A stretch of 64,000 bases of DNA, taken from NCBI RefSeq assembly GCF_963677875.1, contig NZ_OY782566.1, positions 434,001-498,000 on the forward strand. Reading direction: 5' to 3'. Numbering within the stretch: position 1 is the first letter of the stretch; the number at the start of each line of letters is the position of its first letter. The stretch is from Thiomicrorhabdus sp. GTDB lineage: Bacteria > Pseudomonadota > Gammaproteobacteria > Thiomicrospirales > Thiomicrospiraceae. This document shows positions 1-8,800 of the stretch, piece after piece. The notes beneath the pieces are model-generated. The model did no database searches and had not been told where the DNA came from. It saw nothing but the letters and a program-made list of their open reading frames with translations. A program made the translations under genes and the position numbers.

Positions 1-255
1 AACCCCCATCATCTCAAATTGCCGCAGAACCGCCGTACCATAAAACGTAACCGACGCCCCGATACGGGGAATTACCGCATCAAATCCTTCCAAAAGCTCA
101 CCCTTATAATGGATTTGCGGATTCATACTGCTGATATTCATATAACATCGCAACGCATCAATCACTTCAATCTGGTGACCTCGCTGCTCGGCAGCTTCAA
201 CAATTCGACGGGTAGAGTAAAGTTCCGGACCACGGGACAGTAGTGCAATTTTCAT
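1..255 (-). CDS. rimK: RimK, ribosomal protein S6 glutamate ligase, N-terminal part
   Basis: The 85 visible residues begin [20 protein letters not shown] and continue through [23 protein letters not shown] and [13 protein letters not shown]. These are the hallmark N-terminal blocks of RimK, the ATP-grasp ligase that adds glutamate residues to the C-terminus of ribosomal protein S6 in the cytoplasm. The ATP-grasp catalytic domain lies beyond the left edge, so the gene is cut by the window and not necessarily broken. The ATG at 255 is the natural start because it gives the conserved MKIA opening. Bases 256-628 upstream of it carry no convincing gene. They separate rimK from the predicted small RNA, and rimK could in principle be read from that promoter if its terminator leaks. 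Confidence 0.93.
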   Translation of the reverse strand, partial: MKIALLSRGPELYSTRRIVEAAEQRGHQIEVIDALRCYMNISSMNPQIHYKGELLEGFDAVIPRIGASVTFYGTAVLRQFEMMGV

Positions 256-628
256 GTTTTGTCCTTGAAAAACACGGCTGAGAAATCAGCCACAGAAACC
301 GAATATAAAAATGCTTATTATCGCTCTAAGTTTTCGGCACGGATAGCGTTAAATCACGCCTGAACATAAAAAGTCGCAGCAACAAAGCACATGCCGGAAA
401 AGAAACAGTCGAAATCAAGGGAATTCAAGAAAAGAACATGGCGAAAAAACGCAGACTGCTTTTCGCCATGCCAAAGGTGGGAACAGATCGTTCAAAATTA
501 AGTTTACCTTAAGAAACGAAAGAAAGCGAAGCAAAAACAGTATTTTTTCGGGAATAAAAAAACACGGCGGCAGAATCTCTCAATTTGAAGAAAAATTCCG
601 CTCCACCGTGCAACGTGGGCAATTTATG

Positions 629-655
629 AAAAACCCGATCCGATAAAGAGTCGGG
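629..655 (-). terminator. Rho-independent terminator of the putative small RNA
   Basis: On the minus strand CCCGA (655-651, RNA sense) pairs with TCGGG (638-634), followed directly by TTTTT (633-629). The stem is short (5 bp, mostly GC) with a 12-nt loop, so strength is moderate. Confidence 0.55.
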
Positions 656-730
656 GTCAGAAATTCCGGGATTAATCGAAGCATCAAAGACGGGAACCTC
701 TGACGCAAACGATTAATAACTTGTAAGACG
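629..730 (-). ncRNA. Putative metal-regulated small RNA (~100 nt)
   Basis: A promoter (-35 TTGTCT, 17 bp, -10 TAAAAT) preceded by the shared 17-bp operator points leftward and would start a transcript near 730, yet no credible coding sequence follows. The predicted RNA has a perfect 8-bp pairing (710-717 with 671-678, ATTAATCG/CGATTAAT) enclosing a 31-nt loop. It ends in a GC hairpin (651-655 with 634-638) followed by five U. Promoter, hairpin and terminator within ~100 nt is the architecture of a small regulatory RNA, comparable in idea to iron-regulated RyhB/PrrF. This is inference: the alternative is an attenuated leader for rimK. A 34-codon ORF starting at 684 is possible, but it lacks a well-placed ribosome site and reads through the terminator. 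Confidence 0.5.
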
Positions 731-736
731 GTTCAA

Positions 737-782
737 ATTTTAAGAACTCCCGAGCAAATAGACAATGCGACAAATTGTCGCA
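737..782 (-). promoter_or_regulatory. Operator copy 1 plus sigma-70 promoter
   Basis: The exact 17-bp palindrome TGCGACAAATTGTCGCA occupies 766-782. It abuts a minus-strand -35 box TTGTCT (760-765), a 17-bp spacer and a -10 box TAAAAT (737-742). The layout is the same as at three other sites in the window (1726-1771, 12389-12434, 17778-17823). It lies just past the stop of the DUF2149 gene, so it serves whatever is transcribed to its left, namely the putative small RNA. The operator centre is about 44 bp upstream of the expected start site. Confidence 0.8.
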
Positions 783-788
783 CCCCTT

Positions 789-1142
789 TTATTGGGCAGG
801 AACGGAAGCCTCGGCTCCTTCCGGTACATAAATCATACTGCCGTCTTCAAGACGATAAGCCACCCCCGCTTTCGAGCCCTTACCTTCGCCCATCTGACCG
901 GTCGATTTATACTCCTTAAGTTCATCGCCTTCCTTCACCAGAATTTCCATATTCGGCTGACCGGCGTTTTTAATCACCGTGACATTTTCGGCACTGTTAA
1001 AGGGATTAATCGGATTACTCATCACAATAATCAGCAACACCGCGATGACCACCAGAAACAGATCAACCATATTGACCACACTCAGAATCGGGTCGTCTTC
1101 GTCGTCTTCAATAATATTCAGATCGATTTGACTCATAACCAT
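789..1142 (-). CDS. DUF2149 membrane protein (HmuV-like)
   Basis: This 117-residue protein has one membrane segment (about residues 25-45, NMVDLFLVVIAVLLIIV) behind an acidic N-terminus (IIEDDEDDPILSVVN). A small soluble domain rich in charged residues follows. This is the DUF2149 pattern, which resembles ExbD/TolR in topology and is usually encoded beside a MotA/TolQ/ExbB protein and a CobN-like chelatase, as in the hmu haem-uptake loci of Bacteroidota. Its start overlaps the stop of the upstream ExbB-like gene (TAATG), so the two are translationally coupled. An alternative ATG lies two codons in. The inferred role is one half of a proton-driven energiser for the CobN-like protein or the TonB receptor. 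Substrate is unproven. Confidence 0.8.
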   Translation of the reverse strand: MVMSQIDLNIIEDDEDDPILSVVNMVDLFLVVIAVLLIIVMSNPINPFNSAENVTVIKNAGQPNMEILVKEGDELKEYKSTGQMGEGKGSKAGVAYRLEDGSMIYVPEGAEASVPAQ

Positions 1143-1654
1143 TACGCCGCTTTAAGCTGTGGCGCTTCCGCCTGTTCGGCAGACTTGGCTTTAACCAGTG
1201 ACTTAAGCTCTTCCAACAACCAGCGACGGCGTACCGAAAGGGTCATAAAAGTCATCGAAGCGGATAACAAGGCAATAATGACCGCAGCAAAAGCCACCGT
1301 CAGCTGGCTGGCAACTTCCATAAAGTTACCACTCGCCACCGCCATCAGCGCTGGCCCCATCGGAATCATCGTCGCTACCAGCCCCAACATCGGTGCAATG
1401 CGGCTGACCAAACGCAAAGGTTCAAGCTGACGCAGCAGTTGCAGTTCCACTTCCTGCTGATCTGCCTGAGGATTCTTCTGCCAGAAAAAATGTAAAGGCT
1501 GATGAGCATCCTTGCCCAAAGAGCGCATGAACCACTCCCAGCCGAATCGTCCCAATTCGTAAAACGCAAAGGCAAACATCAGCGCCAGAATCACCAAAAC
1601 CGGCATTAAAAACAGACTGGCCACCTCTGCCATCGTTAATTCAATAAAATTCAT
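1142..1654 (-). CDS. MotA/TolQ/ExbB-family proton channel protein (HmuU-like)
   Basis: The 170-residue protein has an N-terminal membrane helix (about residues 12-32) and two C-terminal helices around the conserved block LRLVSRIAPMLGLVATMIPMG, followed by QLTVAFAAVIIALLSAS. These match the ExbB/TolQ/MotA channel fold, in which the last two helices carry protons. A GGGAGA ribosome site precedes the ATG at 1654. It forms a two-gene operon with DUF2149 under operator copy 2. In haem-type uptake loci such a pair sits next to the TonB receptor and CobN-like gene. Here those genes are about 4 kb away, separated by the Fic/ATPase island, but share the same operator. Which partner it energises is inference. 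Confidence 0.85.
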   Translation of the reverse strand: MNFIELTMAEVASLFLMPVLVILALMFAFAFYELGRFGWEWFMRSLGKDAHQPLHFFWQKNPQADQQEVELQLLRQLEPLRLVSRIAPMLGLVATMIPMGPALMAVASGNFMEVASQLTVAFAAVIIALLSASMTFMTLSVRRRWLLEELKSLVKAKSAEQAEAPQLKAA

Positions 1655-1725
1655 TTTCTCTCCCGAAAAGAGCTAAACCGGCTCCCCTTAAAACGAGTAA
1701 TCACAGCATTTTTAATATGCCGAAA

Positions 1726-1771
1726 ATTTTAGAAACCGGAGAGAAAATAGACAATGCGACAAATTGTCGCA
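1726..1771 (-). promoter_or_regulatory. Operator copy 2 plus sigma-70 promoter for the ExbB-DUF2149 operon
   Basis: The palindrome TGCGACAAATTGTCGCA (1755-1771) abuts -35 TTGTCT (1749-1754), a 17-bp spacer and -10 TAAAAT (1726-1731). Transcription would begin near 1719, about 65 nt before the ExbB-like start codon. Sequence conservation with copy 1 extends a few bases beyond the palindrome on the promoter side. Confidence 0.85.
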
Positions 1772-1920
1772 GGCTGTTTCAAAAGCCACATTACGCAGGG
1801 CGTTAAGATTTAAGGAAATTAGGAAAAAGCCCACAATAAACAGAAAATTTCTCATGTTTAGGATTTTGATCAGCAAATAAAAGCCACTCCACCGCTTCCT
1901 TAATTACCTACCATCTAGTC

Positions 1921-1985
1921 TGATTCGATTACACATCGTTATTCGAATCATTTTTTGATATGATTAAACCCTATTAATCGAATCA
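1921..1985 (+). promoter_or_regulatory. Inverted-repeat sites before the fic gene
   Basis: TGATTCGATT (1921-1930) recurs as an exact inverted copy AATCGAATCA (1976-1985), with a third related element ATTCGAATCA at 1941-1950. The last copy runs into the ribosome-binding region 12 bp before the fic ATG. Repeated sites next to a gene whose product ends in a winged-helix-like domain suggest autoregulation. This is inference. The rest of 1772-1920 shows nothing else of note. Confidence 0.5.
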
Positions 1986-1996
1986 GGGAAAATCTG

Positions 1997-3103
1997 ATGC
2001 AAGCAAAATGGATATGGGAAACGGATCAGTGGCCAAACTTTGTGGTGAACCATCAAGCCGTCATGCCACATCTATTAACTGCCGTCAGAGCGGTTTCCCC
2101 CTTGATTGCCTTATCCAAAGAACTCTCCCCTGAAAAACTCGCCGAATTTGAGAGTCAGGTTCTTCTGGACGAAACGCTCTCCACCTCAAGTATCGAACAA
2201 GAATACCTTGATCGCGATTCGGTTCGTTCCAGTATTGCTCGCCATCTAGGGTTACCGCGTTCAAAACCGCATGACAAACGCTATGAAGCCTTTACCGAGG
2301 TTTACTTCGAATCCATCCGCACCGCAAATCAAGCATTAAGCGCCCAGCAGCTCAAAAAATGGCACGCCATGTTATTTATTGAAAAACCTGTTCTTAAAGC
2401 GATCACGCTTGGCGATTACCGAAATGAAACGATGGCTGTGGTTTCCGGTCACTTTGGCAGAAATGAAACCGTTCATTTTCAAGCGCCTTGCGATAGTCGA
2501 GAATGCGTCACCACCTACATGGACACCTTTTTGGAGTGGCTCAATCATCAGCAAGGATTATCAGATTACCTGCGCGCGGCAATCGCAAAATTCTGGTTTG
2601 TAACGATTCACCCTTTTGATGACGGTAACGGAAGATTATCTCGTATTATTGCGGAACGATGCTTAGCCGAAGCGGACCACACAGATCTTCGCCTCTATTC
2701 CATCTCGTCAGAAATAGAAAATAAGAAATCGGAATACTACGATATTTTAGAAACCAGCCAAAAAGGAGATGGCGATCTTACTGACTGGACAATTTGGTTT
2801 CTGCAATGTGTAACGGATGCCGCCAAGACAAGTCTCAATCGGCTGGAAAAAGTGCGTTCAGCCACCCAATTCTGGGATACACATCGACAACACTCATTTA
2901 ATGAAAGACAGCGAAAATTATTGGTTCGACTTCTGGAAACACCAGACTTTGATGACGGCATCGCCAAGCGCAAATATAAGAATCTTGTCGCCACTTCGGA
3001 TGCCACCGCGGCACGCGATTTGACGGAACTGGTCAATTACGGAGTATTAACGTCACAAGGAAAAGGCCGCTCAGTTAAATACTTTCTGGTTTTAGAAAAG
3101 TAA
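1997..3103 (+). CDS. Fic-domain protein (AMPylase-type) with C-terminal DNA-binding-like domain
   Basis: This 368-residue protein carries the canonical Fic active site HPFDDGNGRLSR (about residues 207-218), with the catalytic His and the Asp, Asn and Arg that bind phosphates. Fic enzymes usually transfer AMP from ATP to a hydroxyl of a target protein. An N-terminal segment TSSIEQEYL fits the class II inhibitory helix motif (S/T)xxxE(G/N), except that Gln follows the Glu. The last ~90 residues look like a winged helix (ATSDATAARDLTELVNYGVL), a common arrangement in cytoplasmic Fic proteins. An AGGGAA ribosome site precedes the ATG. It stands alone and faces away from the metal regulon, with repeated operator-like sites upstream. 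The target is unknown. Toxin, regulator and phage-defence roles are all possible. Confidence 0.88.
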   Translation: MQAKWIWETDQWPNFVVNHQAVMPHLLTAVRAVSPLIALSKELSPEKLAEFESQVLLDETLSTSSIEQEYLDRDSVRSSIARHLGLPRSKPHDKRYEAFTEVYFESIRTANQALSAQQLKKWHAMLFIEKPVLKAITLGDYRNETMAVVSGHFGRNETVHFQAPCDSRECVTTYMDTFLEWLNHQQGLSDYLRAAIAKFWFVTIHPFDDGNGRLSRIIAERCLAEADHTDLRLYSISSEIENKKSEYYDILETSQKGDGDLTDWTIWFLQCVTDAAKTSLNRLEKVRSATQFWDTHRQHSFNERQRKLLVRLLETPDFDDGIAKRKYKNLVATSDATAARDLTELVNYGVLTSQGKGRSVKYFLVLEK

Positions 3104-3181
3104 TTTGCTAACCCACATTAAGGACAGAGCGACAACTATTATTTCACTCTGCCCCATATTCTTGCTGCAAACAGCAGGGCA

Positions 3182-3487
3182 TTAATATTTAGGATAGATA
3201 GTAAGCAGTTGCTCGACTTCGTCACGACAGCAACCGACATCAAAAGCCAACCTAGCCAGTTGCGAAGCACGAGGTTGCAGGTTTTCCATGGTTTCGCCCT
3301 TCTCAATCGCCTCCTGCAACCAGGCAGAAAGTTTCGATAATTCGCGAACCTTGGATTCCATCTCCTCGGCAGGCAAACCGCAACTGCATAGGTTTTCCAG
3401 ATTCACATCAAATCTGCGTAAGGCCTCATCCGCACTGATATTGGTATCCTTAACGATATTTTTAAAATGGCTGCTTCCCGGCATCAT
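3182..3487 (-). CDS. Small hypothetical protein with paired cysteines
   Basis: I do not recognise this 101-residue protein. It is mostly helical by composition, with cysteines in LCSCGL (mid-protein) and CCRDEV (near the C-terminus). Heptad-like leucines are present (VRELSKLSAWLQEAIEKG). The ATG at 3487 is preferred because AGGTG lies 7 nt before it; a GTG at 3496 is less likely. It converges with the fic gene and stands alone. Metal or iron-sulfur binding through the cysteines is a guess only. Confidence 0.55.
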   Translation of the reverse strand: MMPGSSHFKNIVKDTNISADEALRRFDVNLENLCSCGLPAEEMESKVRELSKLSAWLQEAIEKGETMENLQPRASQLARLAFDVGCCRDEVEQLLTIYPKY

Positions 3488-3640
3488 GTAAATCACCTAC
3501 TCTCTGGAATATTTAGGAAGCGTTATTTTAATCAACGTTCGACAAGCGATTCATAACAACAATTTATTGAAATCATTAGGTTACAAGGAACAAGTCTATA
3601 AATAGCAATGTGTTTACATCCCGTCGCTCATAAGCTTCTT

Positions 3641-3701
3641 TGACCTTTTCTTTCTTGGCTCTTCGCCAAGTTCGTCGTTTGCTTGTCCAAAGAAAAGGTC
3701 G
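3641..3701. repeat. Long nested hairpin element, copy A
   Basis: GACCTTTTCTTT (3642-3653) is matched perfectly by AAAGAAAAGGTC (3689-3700). Directly inside the left arm is a second hairpin, CTTGGC-TCTTC-GCCAAG (3654-3670). Palindromic units of this kind are usually dispersed intergenic repeats. A related element follows at 3755-3813. Confidence 0.6.
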
Positions 3702-3754
3702 AAAAGTAAAGATACCCTCTACCGTTCGATTAAGACTGGCTAGCGTTCAATTTT

Positions 3755-3813
3755 GCCTACTTTCTCGGCTCTTTGCCGGGTTCGTTGTTTGTTGGACAAG
3801 CAACAAAGTAGGT
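3755..3813. repeat. Long nested hairpin element, copy B
   Basis: The outer arms CCTACTTT (3756-3763) and AAAGTAGG (3805-3812) enclose an inner hairpin around CGGCTCTTTGCCG. The inner text (GGCTCTT-GCC-GTTCGT-GTTTG) parallels copy A, so the two are divergent members of one repeat family lying ~110 bp apart. The whole stretch 3488-4072 has no credible gene otherwise. Confidence 0.55.
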
Positions 3814-4010
3814 AGAATTCTGTTTGGTGAGACAAAGGCAAAGTAAAATGCTAAAAAGACTTCCCTATGGAAATACCAAATGTAATTTTACTCTCCTCCC
3901 CCCCATTATTAGTTTATTGGCCGCGAACACAGCGCGCAATTCCTCCACTACTTAAACAAATTACTGAACGGGATGATTAAGTAAGACGCTGTAAGCCTAA
4001 TTTGCATTTT

Positions 4011-4026
4011 TTGTCAAAGATGACAA
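4011..4026. promoter_or_regulatory. Palindrome upstream of the ATPase pair
   Basis: TTGTCA-AAGA-TGACAA is a perfect 6-bp inverted repeat with a 4-bp spacer, about 47 bp before the preferred ATG of the ATPase gene. It may be an operator or a 5' leader hairpin. No protein partner can be named. Confidence 0.35.
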
Positions 4027-4072
4027 TATTCGTGTGTTAAGATGGCGAAAAAATTACACGGATATCGAAAAA

Positions 4073-5242
4073 ATGCTGCTCAACTTTGGATTTAAGAACT
4101 TTTATTCATTTAAAGATGGAACTGAAATTTCATTTGAGCTTCCTAAAAGAGGCAAAGATGACACTTGTAATGACAAGTTAATTTCTAATGTTTTGTGCAT
4201 AAAAGGAAAAAACGCTTCTGGTAAAACCAATGTCATCAAGGCGATTCAATTTTTACATAAATTTTGTATTAATTCTTTTTCTATGGAAAAAGACAAAAAG
4301 CTAGGATTTTCTAATTATTTTTCAAACGATGAAGCGTCAGAGTTTTATGTTGAATTTCAGTTAGACAAAACCGGCGAACGCTACAAATATGAGTTGGTTG
4401 TTACTGAGTTAGAAGTTATTAAAGAAGCGCTCTATCGTAAAAAAGATGCCTATAGCAAGATTATTGATCGGTCGGGTAACCAATTACAGCCAATTAAAGA
4501 ATTTTCATCTTTAGGTGTTATGAAACTCAGATCAAATGCTTCCTTTATTAGTACAGGAAAGCATTATGAATTCGACGAAAAAACCAATGCTTTGCTCAAA
4601 ACGATTAGCGATTTCTTTGTAAACATTGATTCGAATGTTTTTTCTTATGGACTTTTGAATGATGATTACTTAGATAGAGATGATGTGGTTTCTAAACTTT
4701 ATTACAATCATCCAAAATTATTTGAGTTAACAAAATCATTAATTATTGAGTTTGATACCGGAATTGATAATATTGAAGTGCTTGAGCGTGATGATGAAAC
4801 AACGGGGATCAAACGATACTTTCCAGTGTTCTCATTCAAAACGGAGTCTGGTGGCACCAAAAGATTGACTTATTATGAGCAATCTCATGGCACAAAAACA
4901 CTCTATAAACAATTAGCACTTTATGGAATGGCGTTGGCACAAGGAGCAGTTCTGTGTCTTGATGAGTTTGATGTCCATTTGCACCCTGATATTTTGCCAA
5001 AACTTTTGGAGCTGTTTACAAATCCAGACGTAAATATCAACCACGCACAGTTACTGTTTTCTACACATGACTCCGATATTTTGGACTTTATGGGAAGGTA
5101 TAGAACTTATATCGTTGATAAAGAAGACAATGAAAGTTTTTGTTATCGATTGGATGAAATAAGTAGTTCCGTGGTCCGGAATGATCGCCGTATTGCTCCG
5201 TTGTATAAGTCAGGTAGATTGGGCGGAGTTCCAAAGCTATGA
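4073..5242 (+). CDS. AAA-type (ABC-like) ATPase of a two-gene module
   Basis: From the ATG at 4073 the protein has 389 residues. It opens with FGFKNFYSFKDGTEISFEL, typical of the AAA_15/AAA_21 (OLD/RecF-like) group. A Walker A follows (GKNASGKTN, ~residue 44), then a late Walker B (AVLCLDEFDVHLHPDI) and a switch histidine in LLFSTHDSDIL. Such ATPases commonly power bacterial defence or abortive-infection systems beside a small effector. The frame is open upstream to a GTG at 4034, but family members begin at the MLLNFGFKNF position. The stop overlaps the next start (ATGA). Base composition is clearly AT-richer than neighbouring genes, suggesting acquisition. A defence role is inference from architecture. 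Confidence 0.8.
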   Translation: MLLNFGFKNFYSFKDGTEISFELPKRGKDDTCNDKLISNVLCIKGKNASGKTNVIKAIQFLHKFCINSFSMEKDKKLGFSNYFSNDEASEFYVEFQLDKTGERYKYELVVTELEVIKEALYRKKDAYSKIIDRSGNQLQPIKEFSSLGVMKLRSNASFISTGKHYEFDEKTNALLKTISDFFVNIDSNVFSYGLLNDDYLDRDDVVSKLYYNHPKLFELTKSLIIEFDTGIDNIEVLERDDETTGIKRYFPVFSFKTESGGTKRLTYYEQSHGTKTLYKQLALYGMALAQGAVLCLDEFDVHLHPDILPKLLELFTNPDVNINHAQLLFSTHDSDILDFMGRYRTYIVDKEDNESFCYRLDEISSSVVRNDRRIAPLYKSGRLGGVPKL

Positions 5243-5739
5243 GTATAAAGTTTGGTAGAGGAAGAAAGGCTAAAGCACGGTTGAGTGAAATTGAAAATAG
5301 AGTGTCTATTGATTCAGAAAATAATAACCTTGCTTCAAGAATGAAATTTAATTTTTCATATTTCGACCAAGATCAAGCCAATGGTCCTGGTCAAAATTTT
5401 GAAGACTGGAGTGAAAAACAAAAAAATGATTTTTACCAGAAATTGATTGAGTTTTCTCAGAAATCTATTGAAGAATGGAAGCGAGATGGAAACTTAAAAA
5501 TCTATGGAAATTTTCCAAAGCCAGATAAAACCGATTTCAAAGAGCCTCAGCATACGCCGTTCGAAGCACAATGGGGTCGTTTTCGTCTTGGGGGAAAGCT
5601 CCGATTGGCGGGCTTTGTTTTGGATGGAGAACGTGATAATACTCTTCAAGAGGGTTCACGATTTCGTTTTTGCTCAAATACCTTTTATGTTGTTTTTTTG
5701 GATGAAAACCATGTGTTTTACAAAAGTAAACAACGGTAA
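5239..5739 (+). CDS. Small partner protein of the ATPase (possible effector)
   Basis: The 166-residue protein overlaps the ATPase stop by 4 bp, so the two are coupled. Its N-terminal third is basic and charged (GRGRKAKARLSEIENRV). The C-terminal half has a compact beta-rich look, with WGRFRLGGKLRLAGFVLDG and then FYVVFLDENHVFYKSKQR at the very end. The final block, an aromatic strand followed by DxxH, recalls small proteins encoded after AAA ATPases in presumed toxin or defence pairs, but I cannot assign a named family. Conserved His/Asp/Lys near the C-terminus would be candidates for catalysis. Codon use is AT-rich like the ATPase. Function is unknown. Confidence 0.65.
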   Translation: MSIKFGRGRKAKARLSEIENRVSIDSENNNLASRMKFNFSYFDQDQANGPGQNFEDWSEKQKNDFYQKLIEFSQKSIEEWKRDGNLKIYGNFPKPDKTDFKEPQHTPFEAQWGRFRLGGKLRLAGFVLDGERDNTLQEGSRFRFCSNTFYVVFLDENHVFYKSKQR

Positions 5740-5831
5740 CCGAAGTAATTTACTAAACCCTCTTACGTTTTTTATATCTAAATTTAGCGCCTTTGGATTG
5801 GGAGTGTCTTCTTCGAGCTTCTAAGTCACGG

Positions 5832-8800
5832 TTAAATCGACTTCCATCTTCTTAAATAGATTTGACGCAAAGCGCCTGCCACGAGCAGAGCAACCAATAG
5901 AAGCCACCATTTCGGTTGGTCAATCGGCTCTTGCTCGCTAGGTTGCTGTTCCTGCATCACTTGCCCCTGCACGGTTTCCAGTTGTTCAGTTTGCTCGGTC
6001 TGTTCCGAGTTTTCAGACTCCGGTTGTTCCATCGCTTCGGCAGGCGTAGGTTCGGCGGCAGAAGTCGCCATATCCGGTGCCGGTGCGGCGCTTAGTCCGT
6101 AACCCGCCGCCAGTTCGGCAACATAAGCTCTAAAAGTCTGGTTGTCGGTATGCACATCATACTTTTCAGCCAATTCTTGATAGACCTGCACCAGTTCCTT
6201 TTTGGTTTCCTCACTCGCTTTCCAATAATCCTTACGAATCGCTTCCAGCATACGCTCCGCGATTTGCGCCATTGCCGTTGGATTGGATTTCTCGAACCAC
6301 TCTTTCATATCAAGCTCATACTTATCCTTGATATACACATTGTGGAACTCTTGCCACTGATCGTCGCGCACCACATTACGGTCCATCACCTGCCAGCCCC
6401 AGAAGTTATTGATGGTATTGAGCATCTGCAAGGTTCCAGCATAACCTTCCTTCTGCATCTCTTTAACCCAGTTCGGGTGCTGATAAACGGCACGCAGTTC
6501 GGTCGCCAGAAAACGCTCGGCGGTTTGCAGTTTGGCCTTTTTCGGGTCGCGCATATTGGAGATATACAGCTGTGGCGCTTCGCCTTCCAAATGTTGCAAA
6601 GCAAGTGAAATCCCACCGAGATATTCAAACGGATGGTCGGTATCCAGCAAACCGCGCAGGTTGGACGAACGTGAGAAGACTGCCGCCGAGGTGCCTTTTA
6701 ACTGCTCGGCATAGACATTGACCGGCTTGCCGTCTTTGGTGGTCAGCTTTTGACTCCATTGCGAGGTGTCCGGCCCGTAAGCCCACGACATACGCGACAG
6801 ATACAGCTCGGCAAGTTTGCCGTCAGTCTCTTCCCATTTATCGGAAGCCAAGGTTGCATCCGGCAGTTTGGTGCCGTAGTCGCCACTTTCGGTGCCGAAG
6901 ACACGCGTTAGTGCGAAGTTCTTAGCCGCTTTCGGCTCGACACCTTCGTCAAGCAACGCCTTTTCAATACGCAGTGTATTGGCGCGAATCAAGTTCTGTT
7001 GGTTAGCTTCGGGCCCTTCATCGAGATTGGCAAGCATCACAATCGCTTCGTTAAAGCGTTCCATTACGTTCGGGAACTGGTCACGATACAGTCCAGTCAA
7101 TGAAATAACCGTATCAATACGCGGGCGACCCAGCTCTTTAAGCGGAATCACTTCCAATCCGGTCACGCGCCCGCCTCTATCCCAAATCGGCTTAACGCCC
7201 ATGGCATAGAACACCTGCGCTTCCAGCATCCCCAGATGGCGCAGCGTTTCGGTTGACCACATAGAGAAGGTGAGCTTTTTCGGGAATTCGCCGTGCGTCG
7301 CTTGGTGCGAAAGTATCAGTTCTTTCATCGCCTGCACACCTGCCGCATAGGCTGATTTGGTCGGAATACGCGACGGATCGAAACCGTACATATTGCGTCC
7401 GGTCGGAATCGCATCCGGATTACGGATTGGGTCGCCGCCGTAAGACGGGTCAACCCATTTTGCCGACAAGCCTGCCAAGATACCTTTGGTTTCTGACTCG
7501 GCACGCAGATTTTGCGCATATTGAATGCCCTGCTTCACTACCGCAACTAACTCCTGTTTTGCGGCATCTTCTGCACTTAACGGCTGTTCGTCGATAATAT
7601 GCGCTCGCACAAACTTAAACGGCGCCGTCTCTTTTAGCTCTTTGTAGTCGGTTCGGAACAGTTGACGACTGTTTTCGATATTTAGCGGCTTCATCAGGTC
7701 ATCACCGAGCATCAGCATAATATTCAGTGCCAGATGATCCACCTCAGCGGTTTCACCAAAGGTATGCAGACCGAGCGGTTGCATCGCCGAACCTAAATCT
7801 TCCAGATAGTCTTCGATATCGCGCAGGAACTTATCGAAATTGGCGTGCAGGTCTTCAACCTTCCACCCCATATCTTCAGGAATTTTCATTTTGACCGCCT
7901 GCTCGATAATCAGGTCTTTGGCATTGGATTTGACCAGCCCTTCATCCAGCGAAATATATTCGCGAATCGCATCGTTTATAGCGACAAAATCATCCGACAG
8001 CCCTGCCGGAGAAAAAGGCGGCACTTGGTAGCTGACAATCACCCCGCGCCCGCGACGTTTCACGTGAAGCGCTTCACCGATATTATCGACAATATAGGGG
8101 TAAACCACCGGTGTATTCCACACCGCCAGATTCGGATAATCGTAAGCCCACAGACCGCGCTCCTTGCCCGGATGCCACTCTTGCGTACCGTGGGTACCGA
8201 AGTGAATCAACGCATCCGTCGCGTAGACTTCGCGCAACCACAGATAAACCGCCGCATAGTAGTGGTTCATCGGTTTTTTGGTGTCGTGGAACAGGTCTTT
8301 ATCCTGCTCGGCAGTCGAACCACCGCGATTCGGTTGCGGTAGCACAATCAGATTGCCGAGTTTCAGACGCGGAATCACAAAACCTTTCTGACCTTTATAA
8401 TCGACAACCCAGCCGTTTTTCTCGGCATCGCCCCAGTGTGCGTTCATGTCGTCCTGAATTGACTGCGGTAGGGTTGCAAACCACTGGCGATATTTATCCA
8501 ACGGCATAAAGTCCCATAGTTCGGTCTTCATTAGATTTTGTACTTCGTCGGCGCGATAGGCCGGACGCAACATCACCGCAACCGCATCAATCATCTGCTG
8601 TTCGCTAACGTCATCCAGTACGTAGCCCTGCGCTTTCAGGTCTTTGACTAGCTTTTCGATAGAACGCGGCACATTCATATTGGAGGCACCCTGATTTTTC
8701 TCGCCCGGCGGATGATTCCAGAATAATAACGCCAGTTTTTTATCTTGATTGGCTTTGCGTTGTAGCTTCGCCAGATTCAGCGCTTTACCAACCAACAAAT

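Noticed and set aside
582..684. 34-codon minus-strand ORF overlapping the putative small RNA
   Set aside because: The GAGG upstream is 12 nt from the ATG, the frame runs through the terminator hairpin and the sequence has no clear protein character. It is kept only as an alternative.
765..1430. 221-residue plus-strand open frame
   Set aside because: It lies antisense to the DUF2149 and ExbB-like genes, begins inside the operator and has no recognisable protein features.
4034..4072. GTG extension of the ATPase gene
   Set aside because: The added 13 residues are not typical of the family, whose proteins begin at the ATG at 4073.
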